DNA of 64,000 nucleotides from Porites lobata (GCA_942486035.1 CALNXK010000080.1:1377001-1441000), one strand, 5' to 3'. Numbered from the stretch's first letter, positions 46,271 to 60,500 are shown. Notes: generated from the sequence alone by a model not told the origin. Program-made: numbers and translations.

Positions 46271-47356
46271 ATGGCACCTATTTCAAACATGTCATCTCCT
46301 CAAACAGGAAAATTTCATCAGTACGAGCCTACCACAGCAAAGTGGTACTGGACGCTTCGAGTGACCATAGCCCTGTTTACGATACTTGGCAACGGGCTTT
46401 TGATAGTTCTTTTAATGACGAGACGTAAGCTACGGCGTAACCTTTCAAACCGGTTTGTCTTCTCATTGAACCTCGCGGACCTGTGCGTGGGCTTGTTTGT
46501 GACCCCACCCGAACTGCTCTGTACCCACTGGGTGAGCTGCTCTCGAGAAACGCAGCTAGCGATGTACGAGTTTTTTGTATATACGTCTGTACTGTGTCTC
46601 TGTGTAGTGACGTGGGATCGTTACAAGTCAGTGACTCGTCCTTTGACGTACCCAGTAGTCATAACTGTCAGACAGTACGTGATTCCTATTGTCTTGTGCT
46701 GGGCAGTGCCTTTTGTGGTAGCCCTTCTTCACTTCACCTACTTACTTGACGACCGCGAGAAATTTGCCTCGCCTATGAAAGTGTTTACAACAGTGGAAAC
46801 CGTATTTTTCATTGCGCTTCCTTGTCTCGCACTACCACTTGCTTATCTACACATCGTCTGTATCATAAGGAGACACAAAGACCGCGAAAAACGCCAGCAA
46901 GACCAAGTTGACTACAACTACTCCTCGGCAGTGCTGAGCGACCACGATGACGCGCTCAGAGAAACCGAGTTCTCCGCTTCGAACCTGAGCACGCGTGCGC
47001 ACGAGCCACCTCCAAGCGACAAGCTGAGCGTGTGTGGACCAGACTCCGATATTGAGCGCTCCACAGATAATGGCCGTTCCGTGCCACTAAAACCAAAACA
47101 GCGTCACCCAAACCATGACCGCTCCATTACTGTTCTTGGTATTGTGATCGTAGTTTTCGTTGCTTGTTGGCTTTTTGCCGCCTACCTCCATTTCGAAGAA
47201 GTTGGTGACATTTCTCATCCAGAGCCTGACACGACGATGAACTTGTCTTGGTTGCTGTTGTTGGCCCATTCAGCTATGAACCCACTTGTCTATGGGTTCG
47301 TCAAGAGAGACATTAAAAAAGAAATGGGCAAATGTCTTAGGTGCCAAAAATATTGA
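46271..47356 (+). CDS. Class A (rhodopsin-like) G protein-coupled receptor, intronless
   Basis: One uninterrupted frame of 361 residues with seven hydrophobic segments (about 27-50, 60-85, 97-117, 134-155, 170-195, 277-300, 313-335). Family landmarks are present: GN in TM1 (GNGLL), LNLADL in TM2, the WDRY box at the end of TM3 (D-R-Y intact), a proline in TM5 (ALPLAYLH) and NPLVYGF (NPxxY) in TM7. The third intracellular loop (about 200-275) is long, charged and Ser-rich. A CLRC near the C-terminus could be palmitoylated. Odd points: TM6 reads CWLFAA where most receptors have CWxP, and extracellular loop 2 (HFTYLLDDREKFAS) has no cysteine to bridge the one before TM3. It acts at the plasma membrane. 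The ligand is not predictable; amine- or peptide-receptor-like cnidarian expansions are the nearest comparison. Confidence 0.93.
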   Translation: MAPISNMSSPQTGKFHQYEPTTAKWYWTLRVTIALFTILGNGLLIVLLMTRRKLRRNLSNRFVFSLNLADLCVGLFVTPPELLCTHWVSCSRETQLAMYEFFVYTSVLCLCVVTWDRYKSVTRPLTYPVVITVRQYVIPIVLCWAVPFVVALLHFTYLLDDREKFASPMKVFTTVETVFFIALPCLALPLAYLHIVCIIRRHKDREKRQQDQVDYNYSSAVLSDHDDALRETEFSASNLSTRAHEPPPSDKLSVCGPDSDIERSTDNGRSVPLKPKQRHPNHDRSITVLGIVIVVFVACWLFAAYLHFEEVGDISHPEPDTTMNLSWLLLLAHSAMNPLVYGFVKRDIKKEMGKCLRCQKY

Positions 47357-47875
47357 ATAACTTAAATGGCGACACTAATTCTGTGACGTTAACATCCGAA
47401 GATTGTACTTTTCGTGACAGCTGTTCATGCAGTCAAGTCGCTTGATAAGGATTGACCCAGCCCAGTCCCTCTACGTCCGTTCTCACTCGGTCAATCCTGG
47501 ACTCTACCGGAACCGTTTCCCAGACTTCGCGCGGGCAGGAGACAACGCCTAGCGACGGGGCGCAAGGAGAGACCCTCTCTCCTAACGCCATGCCTAAGGA
47601 CTTGGCTGGGACTGGCCAGCACTAGGATGACATGCAAGCGTCGCGCTTGATACGTAGTAGTGCTCGGAGAAGACACTCCCTTGGAGACAGGTCTTGTTTG
47701 GGAGTTGAAATTACAGATTTTGGTCTTACTTAGGGTGTTCAGAACGAAATATCAGTATTTTTGGCCATAAAGGTATCAGTTGGGGTTGTGCGTAGAGAAT
47801 TAACCATATAAAAAGACAAATGCTGTCACACTTTGTTGGAATATGGTCTCCTTTCAAGAAGGGGTAAAATAAAGC
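47357..47875 (+). other. Probable 3' UTR of the GPCR gene
   Basis: Non-coding sequence follows the TGA stop. A consensus AATAAA lies at about 47869 (ggtaaaataaagcccag) and could be the polyadenylation signal. The G/C-rich stretch at 47450-47690 looks like a dispersed repeat. Confidence 0.35.
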
Positions 47876-47879
47876 CCAG

Positions 47880-50800
47880 TCCCACCCAGATTAGTAACCT
47901 TTAGGGATCTAATTCTAATTTTTGAAAAATTTTCCCTGTCACTTTCACACAGGAGCAAGGGGGAATTGAATAAGAGAATTGCTTCCAGCCACAAGACCAA
48001 GCCGAAACCTTCATTTAGTCAGGTCACGGTTGTCGGGTTTTGAAAAGAGTTCTTGTAGAGTTGATGAAAAAAACCCTTTCTAGCAAGGCCAACTCTACGC
48101 AGACATTTGGTTGGAATTACATACGAACAAGGCTTAATACAAATTTATAATATACAAGCTAACACTTCAGTGACGGTTATACTCGCATCTAATTTTTTAA
48201 AGTAGCCTATAGAGTAGTAGGTTAGATCGAGATTTTTGATCAGAGAACCTCATCGACATATATCAGACCGCATTTGAGATATACAACCAACGGTTTTATA
48301 GTGAACTAGCTCAAACAACGCACTTTTGAGTACTGCATACACCTATATAGCTTGTATAAGCCCGGAGTTTTATGACTTTTATACGATAAATCAGTTGAGG
48401 TCTTAAACGTACAATCAAAGCCGTAATGTAAGTGATTTAAAGAAATAAAGAATACAGAAACCAGGATGCAAAATTTTTTGAGTCTCTAATAGTTGTCCTT
48501 GAAACTTATAATCGCATAGTGGTTTGAAATAGAAGCCTAATGGGCCCCTGTTATTGAAAAAAGCTAGGCGTAAACAAACCCTAGCCACTTATATGCGCGC
48601 GATCACAAAACAAGCTCATGTTTAAATGAGCCAATCAGATCTCGAATTGAAGGTGGGCGCAAAACAGCCGTTCGTCTCATCGGTAGTAACCTGGAACTGG
48701 CTTGTAGAGGACGCTAATGTTGCCCGGCCCCCGAGCAAGCTATTGTAGTTCCAAAAGTAGATAAATATTTAGTATTATTAAGTCGAAATATTTCTCTCTA
48801 GTTTCTGATTGATTTCTTCGGATTATTCTTATAACCTGCCGATGCTGGTGTTTGCAACTATTCCATCAATAACGTCAGACACAGATGTCAGTTAAGTAAT
48901 AATTGCAAGAATATTAGGCAAGACACCGGCCGGGCCCTCGGTGGATAACACTCTCTTTGATCTGCTAATTCTTCGTATCATACTCGGCCTCATTCAAAGT
49001 GGGGCCAGATATTTTACCAAGCACAGGTGCAATCACTACCAGCGAAAAACATTTTCGCTTATCGCTATGCCTGTATGATTGTACCTCCTTAGATGTAATG
49101 AAATACGAAAGGCATAATATGCACGGCGCCGTGTTAAAGTTGCACCTACTGGAGAGCAGACCATAGGACACGTTTCAAGGACGTTTAAAGCAAGCAGATT
49201 AGATATTCGCTCCAAAACGTTGTCACAGTCGCTTAGGAAAAGTTCCAACTACGTTCTTTGTTTTCCTGGCAAAGTTTTGTTCTGTTGAATAAGTTGTTGC
49301 CAGCATGATACATTCGCTAGCAAGTAGGGTTTGAGTGCAATCTTAGTGGATATTTCTGTGGAATTTTTTAACATAACAGTCGAAAGTACTTTTCTAGTGG
49401 AGCAATTCCTCAACGAAAACAGTCATGTTCACATCCTCACCAATTTTATTAGCCTCTTTACCGAGTTAAAAGATACAAATTATTGTACAATAAAATATAC
49501 TAATATGACAACGTGGGTAAACAATTTTTTTCTTTTTTAGTGTGCTATTTCCAGTCATTTTCTCTCACTAACGCGCTTGAATCAAGGAGAAAACTACGCA
49601 ACAGTTTCGTTGCACCAAGACGGTCTGGCTTTCATTTATTCGCAATAGCTTCAAAACATACTGAAATGTGGGTGTTGAACAAAGCAACAACCCACTCCTC
49701 CCAGCAAACAAATTAAAGTCGCACGCCTTAATTGAATCACGTGACGTCAGGAGAATTTTGACGCCAAAATTTGCCCCGACCTAGTATACTATTTTACACA
49801 ATTGGTTTTCTTAAGCAATATTTTAACGGCTAAATCTTGCCAATAAATCGCCTCTTAGAATTAAACAACCCTCCACTTGGTACATACGTAACGAAGAGGA
49901 GTAATGATTGGGGTATTTTGTTAAATATCACAATTTTAAAACTGCTGAAGACGAAATATGAACAAGCATTTGAGCATCTCGAGTCAAAGACTTTCAAACA
50001 GAACAACCGTTCCGTTCAGAAATACCATAACATAAACCAACGGAATAACCCGTAGATTATAAAATATTTTAGTCATTTTCACTGTGCTGGTTAAACCCAC
50101 GTACAAATTAAGAGTTCTTAAAAATTATATATAAAAGCCCTAAAGAAAGATTCCAAGCAAAATTACATTCAACAAATAAAACCCGAAGTATATAAATACG
50201 TACAACAACCGCCACACACATTTGCACGACGCTTAAAAAAATATCTAGAACTAAATAGTTAATTAGCAACTTAACGTATACGTAGCAAAGAAAAGAAAAT
50301 TTCAAAAACCTTATGAAAAAGTTTAAAAACGTTATGAATAGGACAAAAATCACATAAACTGCACGATGAAAACAGGACATTGTTAGACTCTATCGCTGAC
50401 CTAGCCAAAAAATAGATCTTCACAATCACATGGTAATGTAGACGACTCTACGATTCTTTCACGAACGTCGCCTAATTCATTTAATATTCTAAATCTAACT
50501 GAAAGACGAAACACATCAACTCTTTAATACGACACAATAAACTGTCAACGAATCAAATCAAAACAATTTTTTTTCACAATCATAAAATCTATGGACACCA
50601 CGTTTTAATATATAGAGATAACCTACTGATTCTTGAAAGAATAAGCGAATGCCTTCCATCAATTAAAGAGTCAATAAATACTAAAGGATACGAGTGCCAC
50701 TATGTAATCGTTACTTACGTTGTCACACAACGCTTGTGAAAATTTGCGTGACATGCGTGACTATTCAAAACAATTCCTACTGCGAATAACCAGAAATTGG

Positions 50801-51559
50801 ATTGGACGCTAGTAAATTTTTTAACTTTCAAGCCCTTTGTAAAGCCCTGGAAAGACTTAGGGCTTATTTTATAAAGCAAATATATGCTCTAACCGATCAA
50901 TTATATCAAACTACAAATTTGCACTTTCTGGTCTGGTAGGTCACGAGAAATAGCAAATGCTTTCAATTCTAACTACGTAGTTCTCGAAAATTTCTCAATT
51001 CAAGAGTCCACCTACAAAACGCATTGCAAAGCCAACAGGCAAATAACACGTCTAATTGCTTTACACTTATACAAAACAATTAGCGATTACAACTCAAAGG
51101 AGTTTCCATTTTCTTGTTTTCTGTCATTCAATCAGTCCACCGCGTCAATACTTGCACATTGACAGTAACCACGAGATCTCCACGTGAAGGCGGAATATTC
51201 AAAACGTGAAAAACACGTGATCAACGCTATATTTACTTCCATCATATGAGAAATTCAAGATCTCACCGTTCATTTCCCGCTTAAACTGGACTATCTCTTC
51301 GGTGAAAGCCTTCGCCACAGGCCGACACTTTAAAAGTGCTTAGCATTTAGATCAGATTTAGCGACACGAAAAAGAAACACTTCCAGTTAGACTGGGACCT
51401 ATTTAAACACACGATAAGATTATTCGATAAAAACACCTAAAACATTAAGGGTTTCATTTCACACTTGGTATTTGATTCGGCTCTACTCTATTCAGTACAC
51501 AGGCCCTTGCTAATGATTATTTACACACAAAATTGCTAATTTAACAAACGCAACTGCAG
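47880..51559. other. 3.7 kb without a recognised gene; includes the Roquin 3' UTR
   Basis: Short AT-rich frames only. The part next to 51559 must contain the 3' UTR of the minus-strand Roquin gene, whose length I cannot fix because several A/T-rich polyadenylation-like words exist. Confidence 0.4.
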
Positions 51560-54500
51560 TCACTCTTGCACGCGGATGTCTCCATTACAGCCAGACGTCA
51601 TCTTTGACGTATCCATGACATCATCATTGTTAGTCAATGAAGACCCACACGACCCACGGAAGCTGCTAAATCCGCTGAACGCATCAAGCTCCCCGGTAAT
51701 TTCACTACCTCCACTACTGCTAAAGCCAAGCCCCATGGGGGCCCCGCGGGAGATTACTTTGGGATACGGCTTCATGATACACCGGGGATCCGGAACAAGC
51801 CCCGCCTGCTGTACATCCCTGATAGCCAACTCCTGGGCGAGCTTACGATCATCCTGTTCTTGTTTTTCTCTCTGCTGTTGTTGTATAAGCTTTCTTCGCT
51901 CCTGAAGCATTCGCATATGCTCTTCTTTCTTCCTCCTCTTTATTTCGGCCTCGCTTTCTGCGCTGTCAAGAGTCAGCATAGAATCAGGAGAGTCCTAAAA
52001 AAAATTATAAAACATAAGATAAGATGACGAAAGAAAATCGTGAATTTAACTCTTAGGCCCCGTCCACAAGTATCCGGATATTTTTGAAAACGGAGAGTTT
52101 TTTTCCTCCGTTTGCGAAAAAATACGCGTCCCCACGTAGCACATTAGAGTCGTTTTCGTCCGTCCACACGAAAACGCTAAAACGACGAAATACTATAGCA
52201 TCCCTCACAAAGCATGCCTATTGCTAGTAATATATGATGCATGACATCAACGAATTCGAAAACCTCTGTTGTCGTCCGTCCACAGGTAAACGAAAAGCCC
52301 AAAATTCATTTCACCTTCTTTACTAGAGAAAACTTCATCACAAAGCAAAAGAAGGAATCCGCACGCAGAAACGTGTGGCAATCAGTTCAATTCGGTCAGT
52401 TATTAGCACTTGACAAGACCTCCAACTGCACAAAGTTTATTTTCCAGTTATGCGCCACTCTCCCCAGCCTCCCCACCCCTGCTGTCATGTTCACTTACTT
52501 GGTGATCTCCAACATCACGTGTTTTTGAAGTTTCTGGCGGCGTGCAACCAGCGTGATCGTACTGCTCCTGAAGAGCTCGAGCGAACTGTTCATCTTTCTT
52601 AATCTGGTCCTCTTTCCTGATAAATCGGTACAAGCAAACAAAGTTTTTAACGGATGAAATTTAATAAGAATACGTTGGTGACACTGTTTTCACAATTTTT
52701 TCACAATCTTTAGTCAAAGCTAGGCGTATGTTTCTTTTCTCGCTCTTACTTGTTCAGGCGAATGCATAAAAAAGCAAAGAATTCAAAAAAGGGAAAGATT
52801 GTACTCTTACCTCGACCATTCATCGTAGGGAATCAATGGCGGTCCCCACAGTTTACGAACCTATTGATTGGAAAAAGTAGAAACACGATGAGTGAAGGCC
52901 AAGTAAACTTCAGAACGAAAAAGAAAACAGAGGGAGACCAAACAAATAACGAGAAAAATTATAGTGTTGGCAAATTGCCGCTTGTATATCCTGTGCTTAT
53001 GAAACTTCGTACCGGGTTTAAGGAGGATTTATAAACGAAGGGGCTTATGTCCAAGGGGGATTATAACCGGAGTAGAAAAAGCGGCTGCGAAACAATGTTT
53101 AGCAGTACTGATCAAAATACATTTCGTACTTACTGCTTTTCCATTAAGCTTCAAAACGTTATGATAAACCGACGTCACTTCCTGTTTTAATACATTTGGA
53201 GGAGGGGATATTTCCGGGGGGCTTTTTGTTTGCAGGTGGATAGGCCTAAAACTGGTGGGCTTAAAAATGGGGGAAGTTTACGGTAACACTACAGTGAATT
53301 GATCTGCCAACCTCATTTCCATGCTGCCAAATAGTATCAGTAATCCCGGGAGGGGGTGGTAAGGCATTGTTGTCACTCCAGATGTCAGCCTCGCATCCAT
53401 GCTGCCACCCCACAGGGGACTGTTGCCTAGGTGACAAACTAGAGTTTGATGATTGGCTTGCAGCTGGAGAGTGACTCAATGGGGAGCTACTGCTGACACC
53501 ACTACTGGCGCTAGACAGGCCAGTGTCTTTCCTGGTTAAGGTGTACAAGTCCAGGATGTCGCAGTCAGCTGCTGTGTCGCTGCTTCGAGGAGAGGAAGAG
53601 TCGGGGTTCTAGCAGGCAAAAACAACGTGGTAAACAACTCATGTAAGATGAAGCCCATATGGTCAAGATTCCGGCACACACCATCTTATTGTAATTATGT
53701 GCTTTTTTGCTTTTGCATTTTAGTCAGCTACAAGAACCTACTCTGGCGTTGGCGTACGGAGCTTAAGCAACAACGAACGCGATGGCTCCGAAAACGTCAC
53801 TAAAAAGTTAACTCGCGCTGCTTCCAACTTTATTGCGCTCATTCCATCTCGTTCAGTTCTTCAAATGTTGGCAATTTTTTCTGAAGTTGAATTCTGAAAG
53901 ACTGTATCGAAGTTCAGGAAAAGAAAACAAAGTCGTTGTCTTTTGTTCACGTCGTAGTCGTGCACTGACGGCAAAGAAATGTACCAAAAAGCGTGATGCA
54001 CGTGCAGAGTTGTTTAGCCAATCTAAAGCTATTGCTTTCTTGCCCTTCTCTTTGCTGTCGCTGTCGTCGCTGCGTAAGCTCCCTAATATTCTTGTGTTTA
54101 CGTTTTATGTCGAGGCAAGAGCCATGGTGGTAGTCGAGGCTATCCCCATCAGCTTATAAGATTGCTTGGCCCATGTTTAAGCTCATGCTCGCGTCACTAG
54201 TGAGGAGCAAGCTTTAATTTACTTAGTTAATAATTACCAACCTTTTCATCGATTAAATCGCTAGGAATAAAAGGACATCTTCGCTGCATCTGCTGAAGAA
54301 TTCCTCTGCCCATCACTGCATCAGGAGAATCAAAATACGGCCGTCCATAATAATCGCGCCCTGGGTAATGGTATCCCACTATTCCCTGTTGTACTGGATC
54401 ATACGACAGGGCTGTTCTCCCAGGATATGCTCCGCTATAATAATCAGCTTGCGGACTAAAAAGAAACATTGAAAAAGACATATTCAGTGTGATTTTTTTA

Positions 54501-57500
54501 CAACTGCACACCCCTAATATGGAACACGGCGACGCAGCGAGCAATATAGCCGACACGAACGCCTACATATTATTACAAAAGAAACACTCTATACATATTA
54601 TGCGCTTATTTTTATACATGACATAATAACTTTAACCACATTCATTCTTTGTGCCACAAAATTTAGGACAATGAATTTGGGGATTTAAAGAACTACTGAG
54701 TATGTTTTTCAACAACATATCTTCTTGTCCCTTGAGGTGTGGAAAAAAAAACAAAGCTTTATTGGTCCAAGTAGAACTCTTACTTCCACTGCTATGAAAT
54801 TCTGATTACTTTACCAACGTTATCAAAAAAAATTGGTAACCTGCGCCACAGACAAAACTAAGCCTCTAAGTTACAGTTTTTGTTCGGTCACCATTTGGCA
54901 ACCAACTCTTTTGGTTTAGCGAGGTTTTTTTTACAAATCAAGTCGCCAGCTTCAAAATTTTAGGCGCCATGGCGACCAAAATGGTCGCAACTTGAATGTA
55001 AGCCAGTGCCAAAATCCTTGTTCTGAACCTCCAGCTGTGTACCAGGATTTGAGCACGTACCGTGATTGGCCTGTTAAAAAGCCATTGTTGATTTGCCAAT
55101 CAGGTTGAAGGGAAATTCAAAACGCAATTCTGGTTGTTGGATCTTGGCACTGCTTTACTTACATAACCCTTTAGGTCCCAATAGTGACCAACATCAATTT
55201 TCTCCTAACAATATCCATACATTGCCAAGAAATAAAGTTATGAGAAATAATAAAATGATCACCAAAGAGAAAATGCCTTGATCATTTATCAAATTCTCTC
55301 AACTAATTCTTAAAGGAAATGTGTAGAGATCAGTTTGGAGAATTTGTATGTGGATACTGGGGCTTAAAGGGATAACTAGGCAGGGTTAGATATGTCTGTG
55401 ATGCAGACTAAAACAGGGTTCATACAAAAAATTGCAACCATTTTTCAAGGACGTTCAAGGACCACATTAGATTTTCAACAACCACCTACTACGAATATAA
55501 TTTCACAGACTGTACAAAAATGCACATTCCCAGTCTATTCTAATAAGACTTTAAGGTTTGAACTGTTTGCTTCACCAGCCTCTAGATTTTTCAGTTCACT
55601 TGTCTTAACTTGATAGTTAATTATTGCATAAAACATAGCGCACTTTATGTAAATAACCATTAAATTCTCTGAGCTATGATTTACATTCTGTCTTACACAA
55701 ACACAAAGCATCAAAAAACACTTTCCAGGCCACTACATTCAAATTTGACGAAAATTCAAGGACTTTTCAAGGACTTGCACAGAAATTTGAGGACGTTTCA
55801 ACGGAAAATGGAATTCAAGGACTTCACCAAAAATTAAAGGACTTTTAAAGATTGTGCGAGCCCTGTAAAAGATTTTTAAAGAAACTTATTCAAATATATA
55901 CGTGTACACGCAATAAAAAATGTCTAAATGATTCCATACCTACAATACCCAGTGGGATCAGATGGATAACCATAAGGCTGATCATAATGTTGATAACCAT
56001 TATGAGGTTGAGATCGTATGGGAGCCATGTCTCTTCTGGGTTGCGCCGCCCTGCCATTATACAAGGTGTGATGGTGGTTTACGTGACCATTTGTCATTCC
56101 ATTCATAGCACTTATGCCATTCACTCCATTGATTGCTTCATCCTGAATAGTTAGCGGAGAGTTTCGTGGTGGAGTCATGACACCTACACAATTAAAAGGG
56201 AACAACATGTAGGTAATATCTTCTAATATAAAGCCTAATATTATTTATTACACCCCTTACGCCAAAATTTATGCTGCTTCAGGGCTTTGAAGCTCTGACA
56301 AGTATTCTGTTAAGAATCATGGCCTTGTAGGCCTCAACAATCAACAGAGTGCTGACAGGAATGGTCATAAACTACCACCTAAACTTTTTCTTGTCAAAAT
56401 GTTTTGAAACCCTGCTGGTTAAATGTGGCTGTGGCTAAGTTAAACTCAAAACATGGCTGGCAAACTGTCAGAGATATCAGGGGTGCCCTTAACAAATCAC
56501 AGGAGCTTGTAGGTCTTTTTACAGCCATTCTCTTGACGTCAGACCAAAAGGTTTAAGTGTCGCTGATTATCATGGCTAGTGCTTACAAAGTGTTTTCCAT
56601 CTGCTCACTCCCCTTTACCTCTACTGTAAGTATATGGTAAGTATCTAAGGTTCCCACGGTTAGCAGTGTGATGGTGCCTGGGTGGATGCAATTCTTTGGG
56701 TTGACAAGGTTACGAATTGCACTTGCCTGCAGTTTAGGGCTCCATTAGCCTCACAGGCACCTCCCCCCCATGTTCATCTCTGTTGATGAGTTTAAAGCCA
56801 CTGTCTATTACAACAAAAAGGTAAAACAGTTTTCTTACCAACTGTAACATCCTTTCCTCTAGACACGACATTGGAATATGAATTGCCAGGCGGGTAATAC
56901 TGGAAATATGCACCTCTCTCACTTCCAGAAGAAGCTATATAAGACGGCTGCACATGATCATATGGCGAGCGAGGCCCCCCATAGCCATCACTCTGGTACA
57001 TGTTCAGGTGCTTCATTCGCTGACTTATCATCTGAACTTGTTCCTGGCTGTCTCTGCGGGTTACTTGTGGTGGAGGACCGTAACTGGGTGTCGATTGTGA
57101 CATTTCACCTGACATAGGGGAACAGAAAATATTGTGTTTAGTTTTCTACATGGAGACATAAGACAGAAGTACAGCGTAGTACTGTATGCTATTGCACTAA
57201 TCTAAGGCATTCAAACACAGATAAGTCACAATTATCAATCCTTGTCTTTGAGCAGTGAATCATTGCTAAAAATATAGATTCATGCAATATAAGTCTTGTT
57301 CTTTAACTTTGATCATCATCATGAAGTAACATGTCAAATAAAACACACAAACTGTACAGAACATTAGGGCTCTTTCCATTTGTCAGAACTGGCCAGCCGG
57401 ACCATTACCGGACAAGTTATTTTGACAATGAAATCGGCTTTTTCCAAGGGTTTTTGCTGAAGAACCATCTCCTTCCTACACACTATTTAGGATTTGACTG

Positions 57501-60500
57501 ATCTAGCTGGATACTTTTGATTAATAGTGAAATTCTCATTACAAAGGAAAGCGTCTGGCTGGTCAGTTCTGACAAATGAAAAGCGCCCTTAGACTCTTCT
57601 ATAAATATCTTGCTATCAACAGCAATGAGGCCCTCTTTGGAGGGTGTATGTTCTATGTCTGATTTTTAAAACCAATGGTTTCATGCAACGAAAGGAAAGC
57701 CATGTCCCGGTCAATACTGTACTATTGTACTTCCTCTTATCTTTGTGGCAGTCACAATAATCAATACCTTAACCCTTTAAGCCCTAAGAGTGATCAGTGT
57801 CAAATTTCTCCTTGTAATATCACTGCTTTATAAAACAGAGTGGTCATGAGAATTAAGGACATGATCACACAAGACGAATCCAATTGATACTTCAACAAAT
57901 TCTCCCCACTACTTCTATTGAAAACGTATAGAGATAACAAATGAGAATTTCAATTTTGATATTAGGGTTTAAAGGGTTAAGTTACGAGGCATGGGTGAGC
58001 CCTTACAAAGGGAATTACATGTACAATGTATTATATTATACTGTATTTTGTACACGACACTAAATTCCTCTCCATTCATACCTGTAACATAGTGTGGAGA
58101 AGATCTGGCCACACCATTGACAGCATTGGCAGGAGCTTGGGTAACAGTTGGGCTTGTGTCACAGCCATTTTCTATGGAGCCATGAGGAGAATACTGATCA
58201 GGCCCTGCCCCAGGCCCCGATCCTCTGGGTATTGCTGTAGGGCGGGGTCCCCGAGTTCTCCTCTTGCTGAACCTAATGATACATCACGTACAGAACATGA
58301 GAGGTATATCCCTCTTCATAAAAAGAACATTGTAATCAAGTAAGGGTTCACAATTGTTGCTCAATGAAGATTATCATTTTTAAAAACCCGAAAAGGTTCA
58401 GTTATGATTGACTTTATTAAATTATGACCAGGAAAATTTTACTCTTGTGGATTGCAGTTTATTTTTAATGAGGAATCTCTGTATTTTTTATGAACTGACC
58501 TAATTACCCACATATCACTGTTCATGATACATTTACAGTGTACATGGTTTTTTTTCTTTTTTACTTCTAATTTACTAGTATGTTATATATTTCTTGCAAG
58601 AAATCTCATGCTGAAAATAATAATAACAGCATCCTTTCCACGGAAGGATACAGCTAGCAATTAAGACAACTAGAGAGAATTACCAGCCTGAAAAACCCGT
58701 ATTAAGATGATTAAAATACTCACCTCTCTAACTCCTCCTCAGAGTGTGCAAATGTGCAGTGAGTTCCCCTGGGGCATCCTCCTCGTGAGTGATCTCGACA
58801 CATACTGGTTTTAAATTTGTTGTTGCTGTGAGGCTAAAGAAGACAACATTGAATTCAAATGAGTCGACGCTAAATTCCACTATAAATTGCATTTAAAGTA
58901 ACAATTAAGTGAACTGCATTTGTATGTGATCTACAGTGTTGGCTCAGGATCAAGCCATCACTGTCCATAACTAACCTGAGGTGGATCATTAGAGCTTCTC
59001 ATTCCCTTGCCATATGCCTAGTGCACAAGGAACAACAATTACAAAGTGAGAATAGAACCCAAAAAACTGATCCACAACATAACAATACACTCTTTCATAA
59101 AAACAATCAAATAAGACTGGCACTAACCTTTGAAAACTTTACAAGTCCGTGAACAACAGAATGTACTGCAGCCATTGCGTTCTCTAATTCACTCCACTCT
59201 GGACAAGCTGCCTCTGTTATAAAAGTCAAGGAAACTGAAACATTAATGGTTAAAATTCCTAGTACACTCAGCTGTTCTAGCTAGAATGCTGGCATTCCTC
59301 TCAAAGGATCATAAAAAAATGATGGACCTGTAAGTACCAAATCCAGCAAGGGGCACGAGTGGGCCGACGCGGTCCACTGTCAATGACAAAGATTGTCAGT
59401 AGAGTGATTATCTCTACAGAATTGCATTGCTTCTGTCTTTGACAAGTACCATTTCTGAACAATCAAAACCAAATCTCCAAACTGTGACTTGTGACTAACT
59501 AACTGAAGTAACATAATTCACATCTAGTAAAACTTACAACAACGGAGCAATACAAATTACATTCTATCAATTCCCCAAAACAGAATTACTTTATTACACC
59601 TCTTATTATGCAATAAAGGCCTCACATAGCACACAAACCTGGCGAAGCATCAATCCGTGAGAGTAGATCAAACTGGTCACGCATCTGGCAAAGGTCACCT
59701 GGGTCCCCAGACCTCTGCAGAGCAATGATCAACTCCTGGATGCTCTGAGAAAAAGATGCTGGTGACTGAAGCTGAAATGTACAAAAAAAAAATATCAGAT
59801 TTATCTTCAAGACACCCTGGTATGATACAAAATATCACAATAAGGAAGTGAAATATTGCTTAAAATAAAATGAATTTGATGATATATGAACTTAACTGAA
59901 AGACAAATATTCAAGGCAAATTTCTTGCACAAAAGAATTCCTTACAAGGAATCCTTACTGTATCAGTTACTTTGCTTTTTTCATAAGAAAAGGTAACCAA
60001 CATGAAAGACAGTAATCATTATTGCACCTTGTCAATAATGGATTGCATGTGGGACTTGTGATCTAGGTCTCCATACAGCAATGATGACCACTGGTCTGGA
60101 AGAATACGCAGTCCTGCCTCTGTAGCAATCTGTACAATCTGTGCATCATGTTCCTTTCGCAGCGCGTCATATGTTCGGAACTATATAAAGCAAAAGAGCA
60201 AGTGAGTCAAAAATTAATTTAGATATCCCAAGCTTAATTCGTGAGGTTTCTTTTACATGTACAAATGTATACACATTCACATTGTTGAATTATTAGCATA
60301 ACTTTCGAATATATCTTTCACCTTCAAACCAGGAAAAATTACTGTACCTGTTCTTTAAGCTGCATCAAAGATGATTCATTGCTCTTCTTTTCCACCTAAA
60401 ACATAGTCACATGAATGCGTACATTAATTTGCTTCGTTTTTATTTACATCACAATAATATAGTTGTCAGACTATAATACAATAATCAAAGAGATTGTTTG

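Noticed and set aside
51576..51905. A plus-strand 109-codon protein
   Set aside because: It is antisense to the last coding exon of Roquin.
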